Assembly (NCBI GenBank): GCA_026826555.1
Contig: JAKSZT010000142.1
Span: 2,481,298-2,545,297, forward strand
Length of the DNA: 64,000 nt
Origin: Tolypeutes matacus
Taxonomy: Eukaryota > Chordata > Mammalia > Cingulata > Chlamyphoridae
Reading direction: 5' to 3'
Part shown: in pieces, positions 1 to 11,502 of the stretch
Position numbering within the stretch: position 1 is the first letter of the stretch
Layout: every line of letters begins with the position of its first letter
Translations under genes and position numbers: made by a program
The notes under the pieces: generated by a model
Database searches by the model: none
The model's input: the letters and a program-made list of their open reading frames with translations, nothing else
Told to the model about the DNA's origin: nothing

Positions 1-540
1 CAGAGCTAGCATCTGGAAGATAGGTTTACAGGAGACAGAAAGGGAGTAGAGGGTGGTGGGCTGATGCCCATATGGGCAAAATTTACGATAAGGTAGAAGT
101 ATGTAGTTGTGTAGTGGATGTCCATGACAGTGGTGCAGTGATGTGATTGGATTTGGCAGTGCTGGTCTGTGAGGGGGAGTAAGTTGGGGGAATTGGATTG
201 GATTATCTATGGCTGGGGGAGGGTTGAGGGAAAGAGCAGGTGAAGTGTCGGGATTTGCAGGTCTGTGGTTAAAAGTACAGTGTTGGGAATGTTATTTTGG
301 CAAATATGGCAGGGGACAGTTGTTGTAGGGTGTTGGCAGTGGGGGCGGCATACATAGGACAGGGCACATCTGGGGCAGGCTTCTATGGAATAGGCAAATG
401 TTCATTTTGTCATAGTGTGTTATATCAGTGGGTGAAGAACCACACAATAATCAAGAAAATAGCAAACTCCCATCCTGGGGAGTCCTGCTATGTGCTCAAT
501 TAGAGGAATAAGAATCCCTTGAGAACATAGGTAGTGCCTA
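1..540 (+). repeat. Old L1 3'-UTR fragment, sense on + strand
   Basis: The segment reads as a diverged reverse complement of the L1-A 3' UTR around 17200-17640. A conceptual frame at 297-503 matches one at 16960-17400 (shared pattern G-F-x-G-x-x-x-C-S and V-x-x-H-T). The short open frame here is therefore part of a repeat and not a gene. Divergence is high, so this is an old copy. Confidence 0.6.
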
Positions 541-769
541 ATAAAAAAAAAACAGATCAATATGTTAGGACCTCAGTATTATTGCTAGCAACTATAAATC
601 TTATTCTTAAAAAATTGAAAGTTAGTGATTACCAAGGAGAGGAGGGAAGAATAGAATAGATGGAACGTAGGACATTTTTAGGGCATTAGAATTGTTCAGC
701 ATGATCTTGCAATAATGGATTCAGGACACTTCAAATTTTGTCAAAAACCTATAAAAGTGTACAATCCAA

Positions 770-985
770 AATATAAACCACAATGTAAACCATTGACCAT
801 GGTTAATAGCAATGATTCAATATTTGTACTTCAATTGTAACAAATGTACCATCTGATGTAAAATGTTTTTAATAAGGGAGAAGGGAAAGGGGGAGGGCAT
901 TGTTTATATGGGAATCACCTGTATTCTCTATGTGACTTTTCTGTATCCTAAATCTTCTTTGAGATAAAATGAAAAAAAAATAAGA
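770..985 (+). repeat. L1 3'-tail-like fragment with A-rich end
   Basis: Resembles the 3' terminal region of old mammalian L1: an ACCATGGTTAATAGCAATG-type segment, a GTAACAAATGTACCA motif, a TATATGGGAA motif and a terminal A-run near 970-980. Similar motifs recur at 40085-40338 and 56390-56578. The boundaries are approximate. Confidence 0.5.
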
Positions 986-1149
986 CACTGGGGGAATATA
1001 TGTACATACAAGAAAACCGATCTCACAGTTATGAAAGACACAACGTCAAAAAATAAATTTTATTAATTCAAATTGTTTTCTTTGTATAGTATTGATTATT
1101 TTTTAAATTATCATTTCATTTTCTTATTAATTTTATTCAGTTACTTTGT

Positions 1150-1450
1150 TGGCTTTATTTTTGAAGGGGTTTGGATCACAGAAGGGTCACAACAATGGTG
1201 GGGGAGAATGGCTGGTGTGAGATGTCAGTGTTGGGATGCATGGGAAGGGGTTCGTCTCAGGTATGCCTCTAAGGCATAAGTATATGTTCAAGTGTTCATG
1301 GAACATTGACTCAGTGGGTAGAGAGCCACAGAATAACTGAAAGAATATTGAATTCCCATACTTGGGAGCTCTGCTACATTCTCTAAAAGGAGAGCAAGAA
1401 TCCCCCAAATCCAAAGGCAATGTCTAGTGAAGGAAGACAGACCATTAATG
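1150..1450 (+). repeat. Second old L1 3'-UTR fragment
   Basis: Homologous to 297-520 of this window. Both carry a GTTCAT element, then a CAGTGGGT(G/A)GA(A/G)(G/A)AGCCACA-like stretch, then a GAATCCC motif. It is an old, diverged copy in the same orientation. The open frames crossing it show no sign of being real genes. Confidence 0.5.
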
Positions 1451-1559
1451 CCAGGCCGTTGATATTGATGATTGTACTTATGAACCTTTTCTTGTGAAAT
1501 TGAAACTTAGCCTATTATAGTATTATATACTTAGTATACTTAGTATTATATACTGCCTA

Positions 1560-2345
1560 AGTGTTATCTCCTGAAAGCCTCCTTGTTGCTCAAATGTGGT
1601 TTCTTTCTAAGCCAAACTCAGCATATTAACTCACTACCTTCCCCCCAACATGGGACCTGACTCCTGGAGATAAGCCACCCTGTCCCTGAGAGATTATTAC
1701 CAAGCACCAAAAGCAATGCATCTGGAAGAAAACCTTGAACAAAAGGGAGAAATGGTGAATACAAATGAGCTTTTATGGCTAAAAGATTTCAAAGTGAGTC
1801 GAGGGGACATCCCAGAGGTTACGTTTAGGCAAGTCTCAGCAAGATCTCATTGACTGCCACAGTAAACAGTGTCTCAAATAATGGGGCTCCTGAGGCCTTT
1901 ATAAATATTCAAAAATTATAAGTGGTGCAGAAGGCTCAGGAATTTGGCACCCTGTCAATGTGCTTTACTTTGGACTTTATGCTCCCCAGTATAACAAAGT
2001 AATACTCATTTAGAGGTTCTATACACATGGCTTTTCTGCCTCTTTTATTTGAACCTATTATTAGCACTATACTTGATAAATATATGTCCCAGAGACTTAA
2101 ATCTTTGGTCTGTCCATGTGCCAGTTGAGCCCTGAATTTCAACAGAGTTGCAACACCTCTCTTGAATCCATTGGACTCACTCAGGACAACTAGCAAAGAG
2201 TTGAAGGTGTACAATGTCCAACCCAAGGAACAGAGAGTGTCTGCAACTGCAAGCAAGTTAGCATCATACATCTGCCCATGGGATCTAACTCCTCTCTCAA
2301 TTAGAAGCAGAGTGGACATCACCATCCCCAAATCCTCAAGATGGG
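1560..2345 (+). repeat. Old L1 3'-UTR fragment (middle part)
   Basis: The reverse complement of 15330-16100 in L1-A (also 59850-60450 in L1-D) aligns along this stretch. Shared landmarks include TTGCTCAAATGTGG, AAGCCAAACTCAGCATAT, CCCCCCAACATGGGAC, GGGGCTCCTGAGG and CCATGTGCCAG. It proves that the unusual long 3' UTR is old in this lineage. A 175-residue minus-strand open frame that crosses it is antisense to the L1 and was not called as a gene. Confidence 0.7.
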
Positions 2346-2374
2346 AAATGAACAATAAACTAAAGTAGACATAT

Positions 2375-4025
2375 ATAAAGAAATATAAAGATATCCAACA
2401 TGCAGTGTTCTTTAATAAATGAATACGATAAATAAAATTGATCTCTGAATCCAAAGTAGACATAAAAACAAGTATATGCTACCTTGATGAAATTTAATTC
2501 ACATTTTTGTCCCTCGTTTTCTCATTCACAATTTGGGGTAATGACAAAAGCATTTAAGATAATACATAAAGCAGTGGTATAGAGTAGGCAGTCAAAGATG
2601 ATACTGCATTTTTAGACCTTTTCTGGACAGTTAAAAGAATATATGTATAGGATATCAGCAACAGAACAAAGCAGGTCATGGCTAGGACCCCATTGCCAGC
2701 ATTCATTAATATTCCCAAAGTATACAAATCCATGCATGCAAACTTGATTACCAGTAGTATATCACAGAAGAAGCTATCCACTTCCCTGGGGCCACAGAAA
2801 GGCAATTGCACTATCACAGCCGTTTGACTCATGGCATGCACAAAACCAATTGTCCAGGAAGCCACCACCAATACGATATACTTTTGCAAGCTCATAATGG
2901 TGGAGTAGTGCAGGGGCTTGCATATGGCCACATTGCAGTCATAGACCATTACAACCAGTACCACTATCTCACTCCATCCATTGAAGTGGACAAAGAAGAC
3001 CTGGCACATGCATCCTCCAAAGTAAATGGTCTTGATCTCTCTGAGAAAGTCTGTGATCATCTTAGGTGTGGTGACTGAGGAAAGCAACATATCAACAAAG
3101 GACAAGTTTGCTAGCAAGAAGTACACAGGGGAATGGAGATGGAGGTCAGTGATGATTAATATCACAATAGCAATATTTCCAAGTATGATGGTCAGGTAAA
3201 GGATAAAAAATATCATTAAGAGTAAAATCTGCATACTCCATGAGTGGCAAAGACCCAGAAGCACAAATTCTGATACAATGGATTGATTTATTTTAACCTT
3301 TTTTTTTTTTTTTTCAGATTTTGTCTAAAATAACCTTGGGAGAAAGTAGATAGTCAGTTAATGGCTTGGGGATGGATATTCACTTTTAAAGTTTGGTGTT
3401 TACAAAAGAATTTTAGTATCTGCATATGAAACTGGAAAATACTATTATAAGACAAATGTTAGCCAAATATGTAGTTTTATGTCTAAAAGAACTTAAATGC
3501 CTAAGATTGGATTCCTAAGAAGCAAATCCAGAGATGGGTTTCTCATGCAAAAGATTTATCAGAGGAGTGCTCTCAGGAGAAAAATGAGGAAACAATATAA
3601 GGTAGAGTCAAAGAGATAAGAAATGATTGTGGTGTCACCTGAATCTAGCCTTTGTCCACAGACTCAAGTAAAATGAATCATGGTAGGACACCAACAACAT
3701 CCATTACATTATATAACTAAACGTCTGTCATCTCCATAGGAAGATGGCTGTGAACTATATTGAATTTGAAATTTGAACAAATGGTATGATTAAACATTAG
3801 ATTGATGGATGTGTTTTTCTTTGTATAAAAATTGCTCAAATCCTCAAGTGATCCTTTTCTATAAGATATCATAAAATTTAATCTTTAGATTATTACTCTT
3901 TATATATTTGGTGGGACAACCATAACTTTCATAACATTTTAGCAGCCATAGTATATACAAAGCCTCTCCTACAGTATTAGGATTATTTGTTTAATCTGGA
4001 AAATTGTCATCTCTATTTTCAGCAT
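2375..4025. repeat. Local duplication, copy A (contains OR pseudogene)
   Basis: The sequence flanking the receptor pseudogene matches the flanks of the second pseudogene. 2400-2600 matches 51990-52215 (shared CTTTCTCATTCACAATTTGGGGTA-type stretch), and 3310-4025 matches 54860-55525 (shared TTTTGTCTAAAATAACCT, TTTGGTGTTTACAAAA and TTCTATAAGATAT). The two loci are therefore a tandem segmental duplication in direct orientation, about 51 kb apart. Confidence 0.8.
2554..3300 (-). pseudogene. Olfactory receptor pseudogene, family 4-like, copy A
   Basis: Minus-strand frame encoding most of a class II olfactory receptor: an N-terminal N-Q-S glycosylation-type start, TM1 with a GN motif, the LHLHSPVYFLLANLSFVD block of TM2, a PKMI-xx-FL loop, a C-rich first extracellular loop, the CKPLHYSTIM motif, and an LPFCGP-xx-VDSFFCD extracellular loop 2. 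The usual MAYDRYVAIC motif reads MVYDCNVAIC, so the arginine and tyrosine are lost. The position matching copy B's start codon is AAG (3298-3300). After KRSKNA in the third cytoplasmic loop, homology stops and the frame runs into DNA that in copy B lies nearly 2 kb downstream, so TM6, TM7 and the C-terminus are deleted. The family 4 assignment is from remembered motifs. It is not functional. Confidence 0.9.
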
Positions 4026-4994
4026 CCACCAGGAGGGCTAGGCTCAGAAGGTCAGGAAGAATTGAAGGCCTTCTTGCTTTTACTTCCAAAGTGGAGTTGG
4101 TGCAAGCATTAGTTATGGAAATTACTAGTTAATATTAAGTGTTCCACATTTATTTTGTACACAAAATTTTTTGATTCCCTGTTAGTATTTAGTGTAAATA
4201 ACAGGTAAAATTATTTCTAGAGATTGAAGGATTTGATGAACAAAGGTAAAATGGAAGTGTGCTGAAAATTCAAAGCCCTAGGTTAACAGGACATAGGGGG
4301 AGTAAGAAAGAAGTCGCCACCATAAGGACCTAGTAGTAGTAACACATCAATTCCCCTTACTCAAATAAACCTAAAGAGATTTGGTTTTCAAGTACATTCA
4401 AGCTACTTGGTCCATGAACTTCTGTTAAAATGTGTGTTAATTAATGGAGGGAGTAAGTGTAAGGGCAAATGTGATGATTTAAAAAAACATGTGTTATGAC
4501 CTCTAATCCTAATTAGCAAATCAGATTAGTTGTGGAAATATAGCTTGCATTTATCAAGTAATCAATGAAAAACTAAAGAAAATAGGCACTGAATGCTCTG
4601 TCATATAGACTAAGAAAGTTCAGAGAAAGGAAAATGGATGTGTTTACTGATAAAATCCTCTTCTTGCAACTTAGTTTACCTTTTATTGATGGAATTTAAA
4701 ACAGTGTTGATAAGCCTGAAAATTAATTACCAAACATATGACTAAGAGTGGCAGTGTCCTAATCCTTTTGTTCAAAGTAAAACTATGATAAAGTTCTAAC
4801 ATGTAGACATACCGATTTTCATGTCTCCTGACCGATGCGATGCCACCAAACCCTTCTTCCTTTCTCCTGCCCCTTCTCCCCATGTTTCAGTTCAGGCCCC
4901 AAGATGTCTGGCATGATCCCAAAGCTTCCGATTATCAGACCCATTGTCATTACCATTTTTCAAGGCATCAGACTAAATCATTACTGCAAGGTGA
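4026..4994. other. No recognisable feature
   Basis: AT-rich intergenic DNA. Open frames on either strand are short and unlike any family I know. I see no repeat boundary. Confidence 0.5.
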
Positions 4995-5560
4995 GTTTCT
5001 GATTCATTAGGATTGTCAAGTTTGTGGTAGACCCATTCATTGGGCCACACATCCCAGCATTCAATGTTTTGTTTAATTCCCTTCCCCTGGATTTAGGCTG
5101 ACCTATTGACTTGATCCATAGAGTGTGGTAATGCTGATGTTGTGTGATTTCTAAGACTAGTAAGAAAAATAAAACAAACAAACAAACAAAAAACCCTATG
5201 AAACTTCTGCCTTAGACCTCTTAGAAGATTTGCTCTTTTGTCATCCCATACGCAACCCAGGCACCATGTTGTGAGGACACCCCATGTCAACAGAGATCAC
5301 ATGTAGGGCTTCTGCTCAACAGTCCCAGATGACCTCCCAGAAGACAGACAGCATCATTTGCCAACCACCTTGAAAATTCAGTCCAATCAAGCCCTTGGTT
5401 GACTCAAGCCATTAGGTGCCTGCAACTGCAATATAGGCACAAGTAAAATTAATTATCTGAAGCTTATCAACATATAAAGCTATGAGAGATAATAAAAAAT
5501 GTTTTAAACTTCTAAGTTTTGGGATAAATTTTTATATATAGCAATATATAACAGAACCAA
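4995..5560 (+). repeat. MLT1-like LTR (ERVL-MaLR), ancient solo LTR
   Basis: Contains landmarks typical of MLT1 LTRs in order: a CCCTTCCCCTGGAT-like start region, TGTGTGATTTCTAAGACTAG, CACCATGTTGTGAGGACACC, a late AGAGATAATAAAAAATG stretch with the polyadenylation signal, and an AAGTTTTGGGATAATTT-like terminal block followed by AGCAATATATAACAGA. It is heavily diverged, and a simple AAAC repeat sits near 5175-5192. The class call is by memory of the consensus pattern. Confidence 0.65.
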
Positions 5561-5839
5561 ATCGCTTGGAGGAGAGCTCATAAAGGCCTTCTTTTGTCTG
5601 TATGTGCCCAATAAGCACTTAGCTCAAACCACTTACTACCTCTGCACAAATCTGCCCCTCTCCACCTTAAATGGAAGTCATAGAGGCTCCACTTCCCACA
5701 CTATGACTGTGTAGCCAAAGCAATGCCCCTTCTTAAGAGGCTTAGTCCAGTCAACTAACATGTGCATTAAAACAAAAATAACTGCTGCAACACAAAATCA
5801 TTTTAAAACTCATTTCACAAGCCACTTCTTAAAATCATG

Positions 5840-6439
5840 CAAATAATTTGCCCTCCTGAAACCATGGAGGGAAAAACCCGTTTGTGGAGATATTGTAAAT
5901 ACACTGGATTGACTTATTTTTGTAATTTATATTAACTAAGATATTTATAACATTGTTGTAACCAGTTGCCTTCCTTACCCTTCACTTATAGACAGATTAT
6001 TTACTTTATTACCATTCCTTTAATTGTAATCTTTTGCTAACTGGGTGATTTACAAGTCTGTTGTAACCAGATGATTTCTTTAGAAGCCTGTTTGTTTAGC
6101 TTATTTCCATTCCTTTACTGTTAGCTTATGCTAACTGAGCAATTTTCTACTGCCCAGCTGGTTTCTATCAGTTTTCATGGGCTTCTCAGCCTTACTTGCA
6201 GACTCCCTATTAACCCTAATGGAAGCAGAGCCAATCAATATTTGCCAAACTCACTACCTCTACTTCCCTTTGTATAATAGCATAAAAACTATAAGTTCTT
6301 TGACTAGGGAGCACATTTGAACTTTTCCCTCCTGTCTCCTTATTCAGATGGCCTCTAATAAAACTTTCTTTTCTCAAAATCCTAGTGGTATTACATTGAA
6401 ATCTGTCTTCATCAGGCAGCAAGCTCTCCATTGGTAACA
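5840..6439 (+). repeat. Solo-LTR-like element (class I ERV type)
   Basis: Has LTR architecture: a U3 with two diverged direct repeats, each starting GTTGTAACCAG (near 5956 and 6060), a TATA-like TATAATAGCATAAAAAC, a GACTAGGGAGCACATTTGAAC stretch, a polyadenylation region with CTAATAAAACTTTC, and an end at ..GGTAACA. The right boundary is good. The left boundary is uncertain, and I could not find a clear target-site duplication. Confidence 0.55.
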
Positions 6440-6825
6440 CTATGATAGAAATGGGAAAAAGAACCTTGGCTTAATATTTTAATTTATATTTCATAAGGAA
6501 TATTTCTGGATACCCAAGTCCCTTATGATTCATTATATTAGATTCTTTTATTCTAGGGTCTCAGCACTAGAAAATTGGTACTGGGTAATTCTTTGTGCCA
6601 GGAGCTCTTCTGTGTATTGTAAGATATTTAGAAGTATCCCTGGACCCTGCTTACTAGAAGATATTAGAACTTCTTTAATTATTGCAACCAAAAATGAGTC
6701 CAGACTGCCAGATGTTCCCTGAGGGACAAAATTAACTCAGCTGAAAATTACTGTCTTAACCTGTGGTCATCCTTATTCTATATATATGTTTTTCATATTG
6801 TTTGTATTTCTTTAACAGTCTCTAT
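6440..6825. other. No recognisable feature
   Basis: AT-rich sequence between an LTR-like element and a SINE. No supported gene or repeat. Confidence 0.4.
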
Positions 6826-6840
6826 CTTTTATAGGTTCTT
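6826..6840. repeat. Target-site duplication, left, of DAS SINE
   Basis: The 15-mer CTTTTATAGGTTCTT occurs here and again at 7031-7045 without a mismatch, bracketing the SINE. This shows a recent L1-type insertion. Confidence 0.95.
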
Positions 6841-7030
6841 TTTTTTTTTTTTTTTTTAAAGATTTTTATTTATTTATTCATTTATCCCCCCCTTGCTGCT
6901 TGTGCTCGCTGGGTCAGCTAACCACGCCGTGCGGGCGGGCTTTGCCTTCACCAGGAGGCCCCGGGAACCGAACCCAGGGCCTCCCATATGGTAAACGGGA
7001 GCCCTACTGATTGAGCCACAGCCGCTTCCC
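6841..7030 (-). mobile_element. DAS-type tRNA-Ala-derived SINE
   Basis: Read on the minus strand, it begins GGGGAAGCGGCTGTGGCTCA, carries a pol III A box in TGGCTCAATCAG and a B box in the GGTTCGGTTCC position, then a GC-rich body with CCTCCTGGTG. It ends in an ATAAATAAATAA tail plus a long A-run (seen as T-run at 6841-6857). DAS elements are known from Dasypus. It is the same family as 29998-30158. Perfect flanking repeats make it young. Confidence 0.9.
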
Positions 7031-7045
7031 CTTTTATAGGTTCTT

Positions 7046-9284
7046 ATGTCATGAAAGACTTGACAAACACATTGGTCGTGAAGATATTCTCTATATTGTT
7101 ATATCAACATAACCTATTTCTTAGTTTCAGACTATATGACAGAGAATCTGGGAGTTGGGAGGACAAGGGGAATGGGTAGTTTCAGATGTGGCTGTCAGTC
7201 TTCTTAGATTACTAAGAAGTACAGGGAACTCAGATTCTAATGATTTCTGTCTGGGATTTTTGTTCTTAAAATTGTTTAGTTATGATCCACTTTTTTCTAG
7301 GTGACAATGGGGACTTCAAGCTGAGATTCTTATGGGATTCTTTTTTTGTTGAATCTTATTACATCTTTGGAAAGTGTGTTCGGCTGTATATCTTTATAAA
7401 TACAACCACAGTTCCATTGTGACAAAGGAACTGTATAGAATGATGAAAACAAAGATTGTTCATACATCACTCTCTGTGTAAAAAAAAAATTATCCTGAAA
7501 AGAAAAATGAAATAATTAAAAAGAATAATTATTTTTGGTTACAAAGTAAATTTAGGAAAAAATGTAGGGCATGTGAGGAATATAAAGGAAGCTAGAAAAC
7601 CTAGAAAATATAAATATGTGTGGCTAATATTTTTAATAAGTATAATGTAATGTGATAAAATACTAAAAACTATTGAAACTTTGAAAGTACCAATAAGTTC
7701 AAAATATATAGGAAATAAAACATTAATATACACAATATAAAACAATTTCCTACCTGTTTTTTAAGGTAGCCACACAAAATTTAGAAAATTTATGTAAATG
7801 AATAGGCAATTTACAGAAGAGTAATTCAAAATAACACATAAACATATGTGGATGATTGCATAATCAGTAGTCAGGAAACTGGCAAAAAAACAATGTTATA
7901 TCACTTTCTACCCATCTGGAAGACAAACTTTGAAAAAGAGCTAAAACACTCTTTTCTGATGAGGATACCAAGAAAAGTATAATCAAGCTTTTATTGATTT
8001 TTTTAAAGGAATCTGATTCTATCCATTAAAATGAAAAAGATCTACCCTATGGAAATTACTATGATGGTAATTTATAACATGGAAATCAAAATATTAGAAT
8101 ATGGAAATATATGTATACACACTCTGCTAGTAACCTCTTTCGGTGTCCAAAAAGGATGGGGGTGGCAGGGCAAAGTAAATGTACTTTTACAAAGGATTGT
8201 TAGAATATAACATGTTACATTTATATCAAGGTATTTTACAGCTATTAAAAAAGGAAATCATTAATGTATCTATTGACCTTGAAGAACATCAATGGTATAA
8301 TGCTAAATGAGAAAAAGGAATTTCTATAAAATACACTAGGCATTATGGCACTTCTTCTTCTTGCAGGATCATAAAAATGACTTAACATTACGTTGTTAAC
8401 ATTGATTTATTTCTATGAATCAAAAATTTATTTTGTAAAATAATATATTTATAACATGTGCAATATAAAAGCATTTAGGTTATGAAATGTGAAGCACCCC
8501 AGTCTATACTAGGCATGATTCCTGCCTTCAAGTATTTTAACTTCTGGGGGGAATTCTGCTCCTAACTCAAGAACTTAAATCAAGGCATGCTATAACACAT
8601 TCTAGAATTATACAAGCCACCAATGATGGGACACAGAGAGATTGATTAGACTGGAGATATCAGAGAAGGCCTCGTATAACAGGTGAGACTTGAGGCTTTC
8701 AGGAGATTTTGCAAATACATTCCAATTGATGATTTTGTTTTTTGCAAAGATGGTTACTGCAAATAATCTTAAAGCAGATTTCATTTGTTATGAGAAAAAG
8801 TCAACTTTTATAGATCAACCATAATCAATAGGAAAACAACAACAATATGTTTCCATATAGATTTTCAAGTGGATGAAATATGTCTTTCTCATTAGAAAGA
8901 AGAGATGTTAATAAGTTGAAGAGGAGGAGCAACTTCTTTATCAGATATGAGAAATATATTAATAATATGTTCTTCCTTTTTCTATTCACAAGGCCTATAA
9001 CTCGCCTCAATCAAAGAACTATTGAAAGGTTATTAATGGAGAAAAAGAAAGAAAAGGAAATGTCAGAAGGCCATGATGAAGTGGCCTTTCAAGGCCATCC
9101 TGTCTGGAGGGCTTAATGTTAGACCAGCAGAAGGGAGCTGTTCTTAAGGTTTTCTGCCTGTTCAAAGTTTGCTTCTTCATTAATGTTCATATTAAACTTT
9201 CTTATGTGTAATTGTGTCATCGCTCAATGATTAGTATTTATTCATAAGCAATATAAGACAAACTGGAATTGAACAGTTTGGAAG
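7046..9284. other. AT-rich intergenic DNA, no supported gene
   Basis: Unique-looking and strongly AT-rich. A stretch near 8510-8700 (GATTCCTGCCTTCAAGTA, then GAGAAGGCCTCGTATAACAGGTGA) reads like a very old interspersed repeat of the kind often next to MIR or L2, but I cannot assign it. Short open frames at 8825-9116 overlap on both strands and look like chance. Confidence 0.4.
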
Positions 9285-9410
9285 AAATAATACATAAAAA
9301 GCATTTAGCACAGTATCTAGTATAGAGTTGGCAAAAAGTAAATTTTACTTTATTCTTATTAATTTGCTCAAGTTCATACAGTAGACTGGGATTAAAACTA
9401 AGGGCATTGT
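9285..9410. repeat. MIR-like fragments, two opposed pieces
   Basis: AAAAAGCATTTAGCACAGTA followed by TCTAGTATAGAG resembles the sense 3' part of MIR. TTGCTCAAGTTCATACAGTA followed by GACTGGGATTAAAACTAAGG resembles the antisense central part. Both are weak, old matches judged by eye. Confidence 0.45.
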
Positions 9411-11451
9411 GAAACGAAAGTTAAGTTTTCTAAACCAAAGGGTTAACACTTAACCTGGGCATTGTTTTGCAAACTTTTGCTTCAACTCAATGATTCTGAG
9501 CATTTTTGCATTTATAAGTTTTCAAATCCAGGAATTTTTATAATATAGTTATTAGAATTACTAGGTAAACATCTATTGAAAAAAATAAAAGGTGGCAATT
9601 GAAAAAGCTGCCCTTTTAATCATACTAGTGCATTTAGTTGCTTTTCAGTACCATGTTGCTCTTTGAGCAGAACTGTGCTGCTCCAAGTTAAAGTGCTAGT
9701 GTAACATAGTGAACATGTGGTCTTTCATTGATATGACATTGATGTTATGCTACCATGATTTCCCCCTCACTCACAACAAGTTATAGTTCACTCTAAGGTT
9801 CTCTACTTTATCCTTTGCTATAACTAAGTACATCATTAGCTGCATCAACTACTAATCTTTTAACATTGATCTCTATATGATGCTTTACCAGAGTTCCAAT
9901 GCACAAGAATTGAGCCCCAAGATCACTTTTGCATAAAAGAGGCCCAATAATATTTTTCACCCATACCTCACAGAATTCATATTTTCAGCCATGAATTTGG
10001 AAGTTTTCATATGTTTTTATCTTCTCTGACATCCTTTGAAGTTAAGGGAACACAATAATTGAGTTAGAATGTTGCCTCTCACTTTTCCTATACCTCTCAA
10101 TCCAGCCGAAAAACTCACCTCCTCTTGACTGCGTATATTTGTGTGTTTGATCCAGAATGAATATTTGCAAATCTTCTTTCAGGAAAACATTTATTTCAGG
10201 TTCTAGGACTTCTTGAGGTGGCACTCTGGTGTTCTCTGAATTTAGGCTGCTGACTCCCTCCTCCTCAAGTCCCCGTACCTCTTAGTTGATCAGTAACAAC
10301 TAAGCATTCCTGATCCTATTCTGCTCACCTGATTTTTGAATGTGTTTTAATCCTCTAATTGTGGTGGAACAGAAACTAAAGATTTCCAGAGCAGAGCGAT
10401 AAACTCTTGCATGTTTTGCTTTTAGAAGAGGAACAAACTTTCCTGATAGATTGCTTTTCCTAAATAGTTTGTGCAGCAAGAAAACAGATTGTCCCATCTG
10501 ATTTTTATCAATTCTGATGATCCTGGCATTACTTAGGCCATGAAGAGTACATTCGATAGTGTATTAAAAGCAACAACAGCAACAACAAGCAAGAATTCTG
10601 AGTTTATTTCTGAATTTCACTCTCAGCTACTAAGATTTCTCAATCTCTTGCACTCCTAGTATTCCCCCTTAATCCCACTTCAAACTGTATTTACTCAGTT
10701 TTTCACTCCCTACATCCCATTGTTTTCCTCAGTCCTCTGGATAAATGATCAGATCCAAAATTTTTCTTTGACCCTGACCTAGCCAGCCCTGCCAGAATTC
10801 CATTCCTATCCTTTGCTTTATAGCTCAATTTATAATGAAGCAAAATTGGCATTGAGTTGGTGCTCTTCCAAGTGGAGAAGTGGAGAAAAGAAATGGACAG
10901 AAATACTTTCAGATTAGAAAGAATGGGAGCCAGGCACAGAGAAGTGGAGGCAATTCTGGGTCGGTTCATTGGAGAAAAACTGAGCCTAAATATGAGGATG
11001 GTCAAATTCAGGTGATGACCTTGGCCCCATCCAGCTGCAGTCAGCTGGCAGCTGGCACCAGTGAGGGGACCTCAGTCCCCACTTTATCCTTGAGCCTGTG
11101 TCCAAAAGCAGTAAATAGAACTAGCTAGTAGCAAATGTTTTCTAAATAACCCTGTGGCCGAGGACAGTTGAGGAATAATAACATAGTATGTTATATAACC
11201 TAACCAACATGTTATCCTCACTGTTGCATGCCAAAAAATATGATCATCTGTGCTAATAAAAACCAATGGGTCAGCCAGAAGGTGGGGAGATTTTTTGGCT
11301 GCACAGCTGCAGCCCGGTATGGACCGTTATACTTCTCCTCGTTGTGTGTTTTTTCACTTGCCCCTTCGCCGAGACCCTGTCATGGATGTGGTTAACACTA
11401 AGTGATCTTATTTCTGGAGTTTATGCAGTTTTAATATCAGTACAATTATAG
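9411..11451. other. Intergenic DNA, no supported gene
   Basis: Several frames of 60-100 codons occur at 10042-11451 on both strands, but they overlap one another and lack known motifs. A perfect 7-bp inverted repeat sits at 11031-11048. The stretch 11130-11400 is less AT-rich, with CpGs and a GCTAATAAAAACC signal, and could be an old LTR end; this is not supported enough to call. Confidence 0.35.
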
Positions 11452-11502
11452 GTCTTTATTATTATTTTTATTATTATTATTATTATTATTACTATTATTA
11501 TC
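11452..11502 (+). repeat. (ATT)n microsatellite
   Basis: Imperfect TTATTATTA tract of about 50 bp. Confidence 0.9.

Noticed and set aside
1936..2463. 175-codon minus-strand frame
   Set aside because: It is antisense to an old L1 3'-UTR fragment and crosses its edge into the OR flank.
11130..11400. Possible old LTR end with CpGs and an AATAAA
   Set aside because: Neither boundary nor a mate could be found; too weak to annotate.
9985..11451. Possible small gene or exon cluster with several frames
   Set aside because: Frames overlap on both strands and resemble no known protein; no consistent exon structure.
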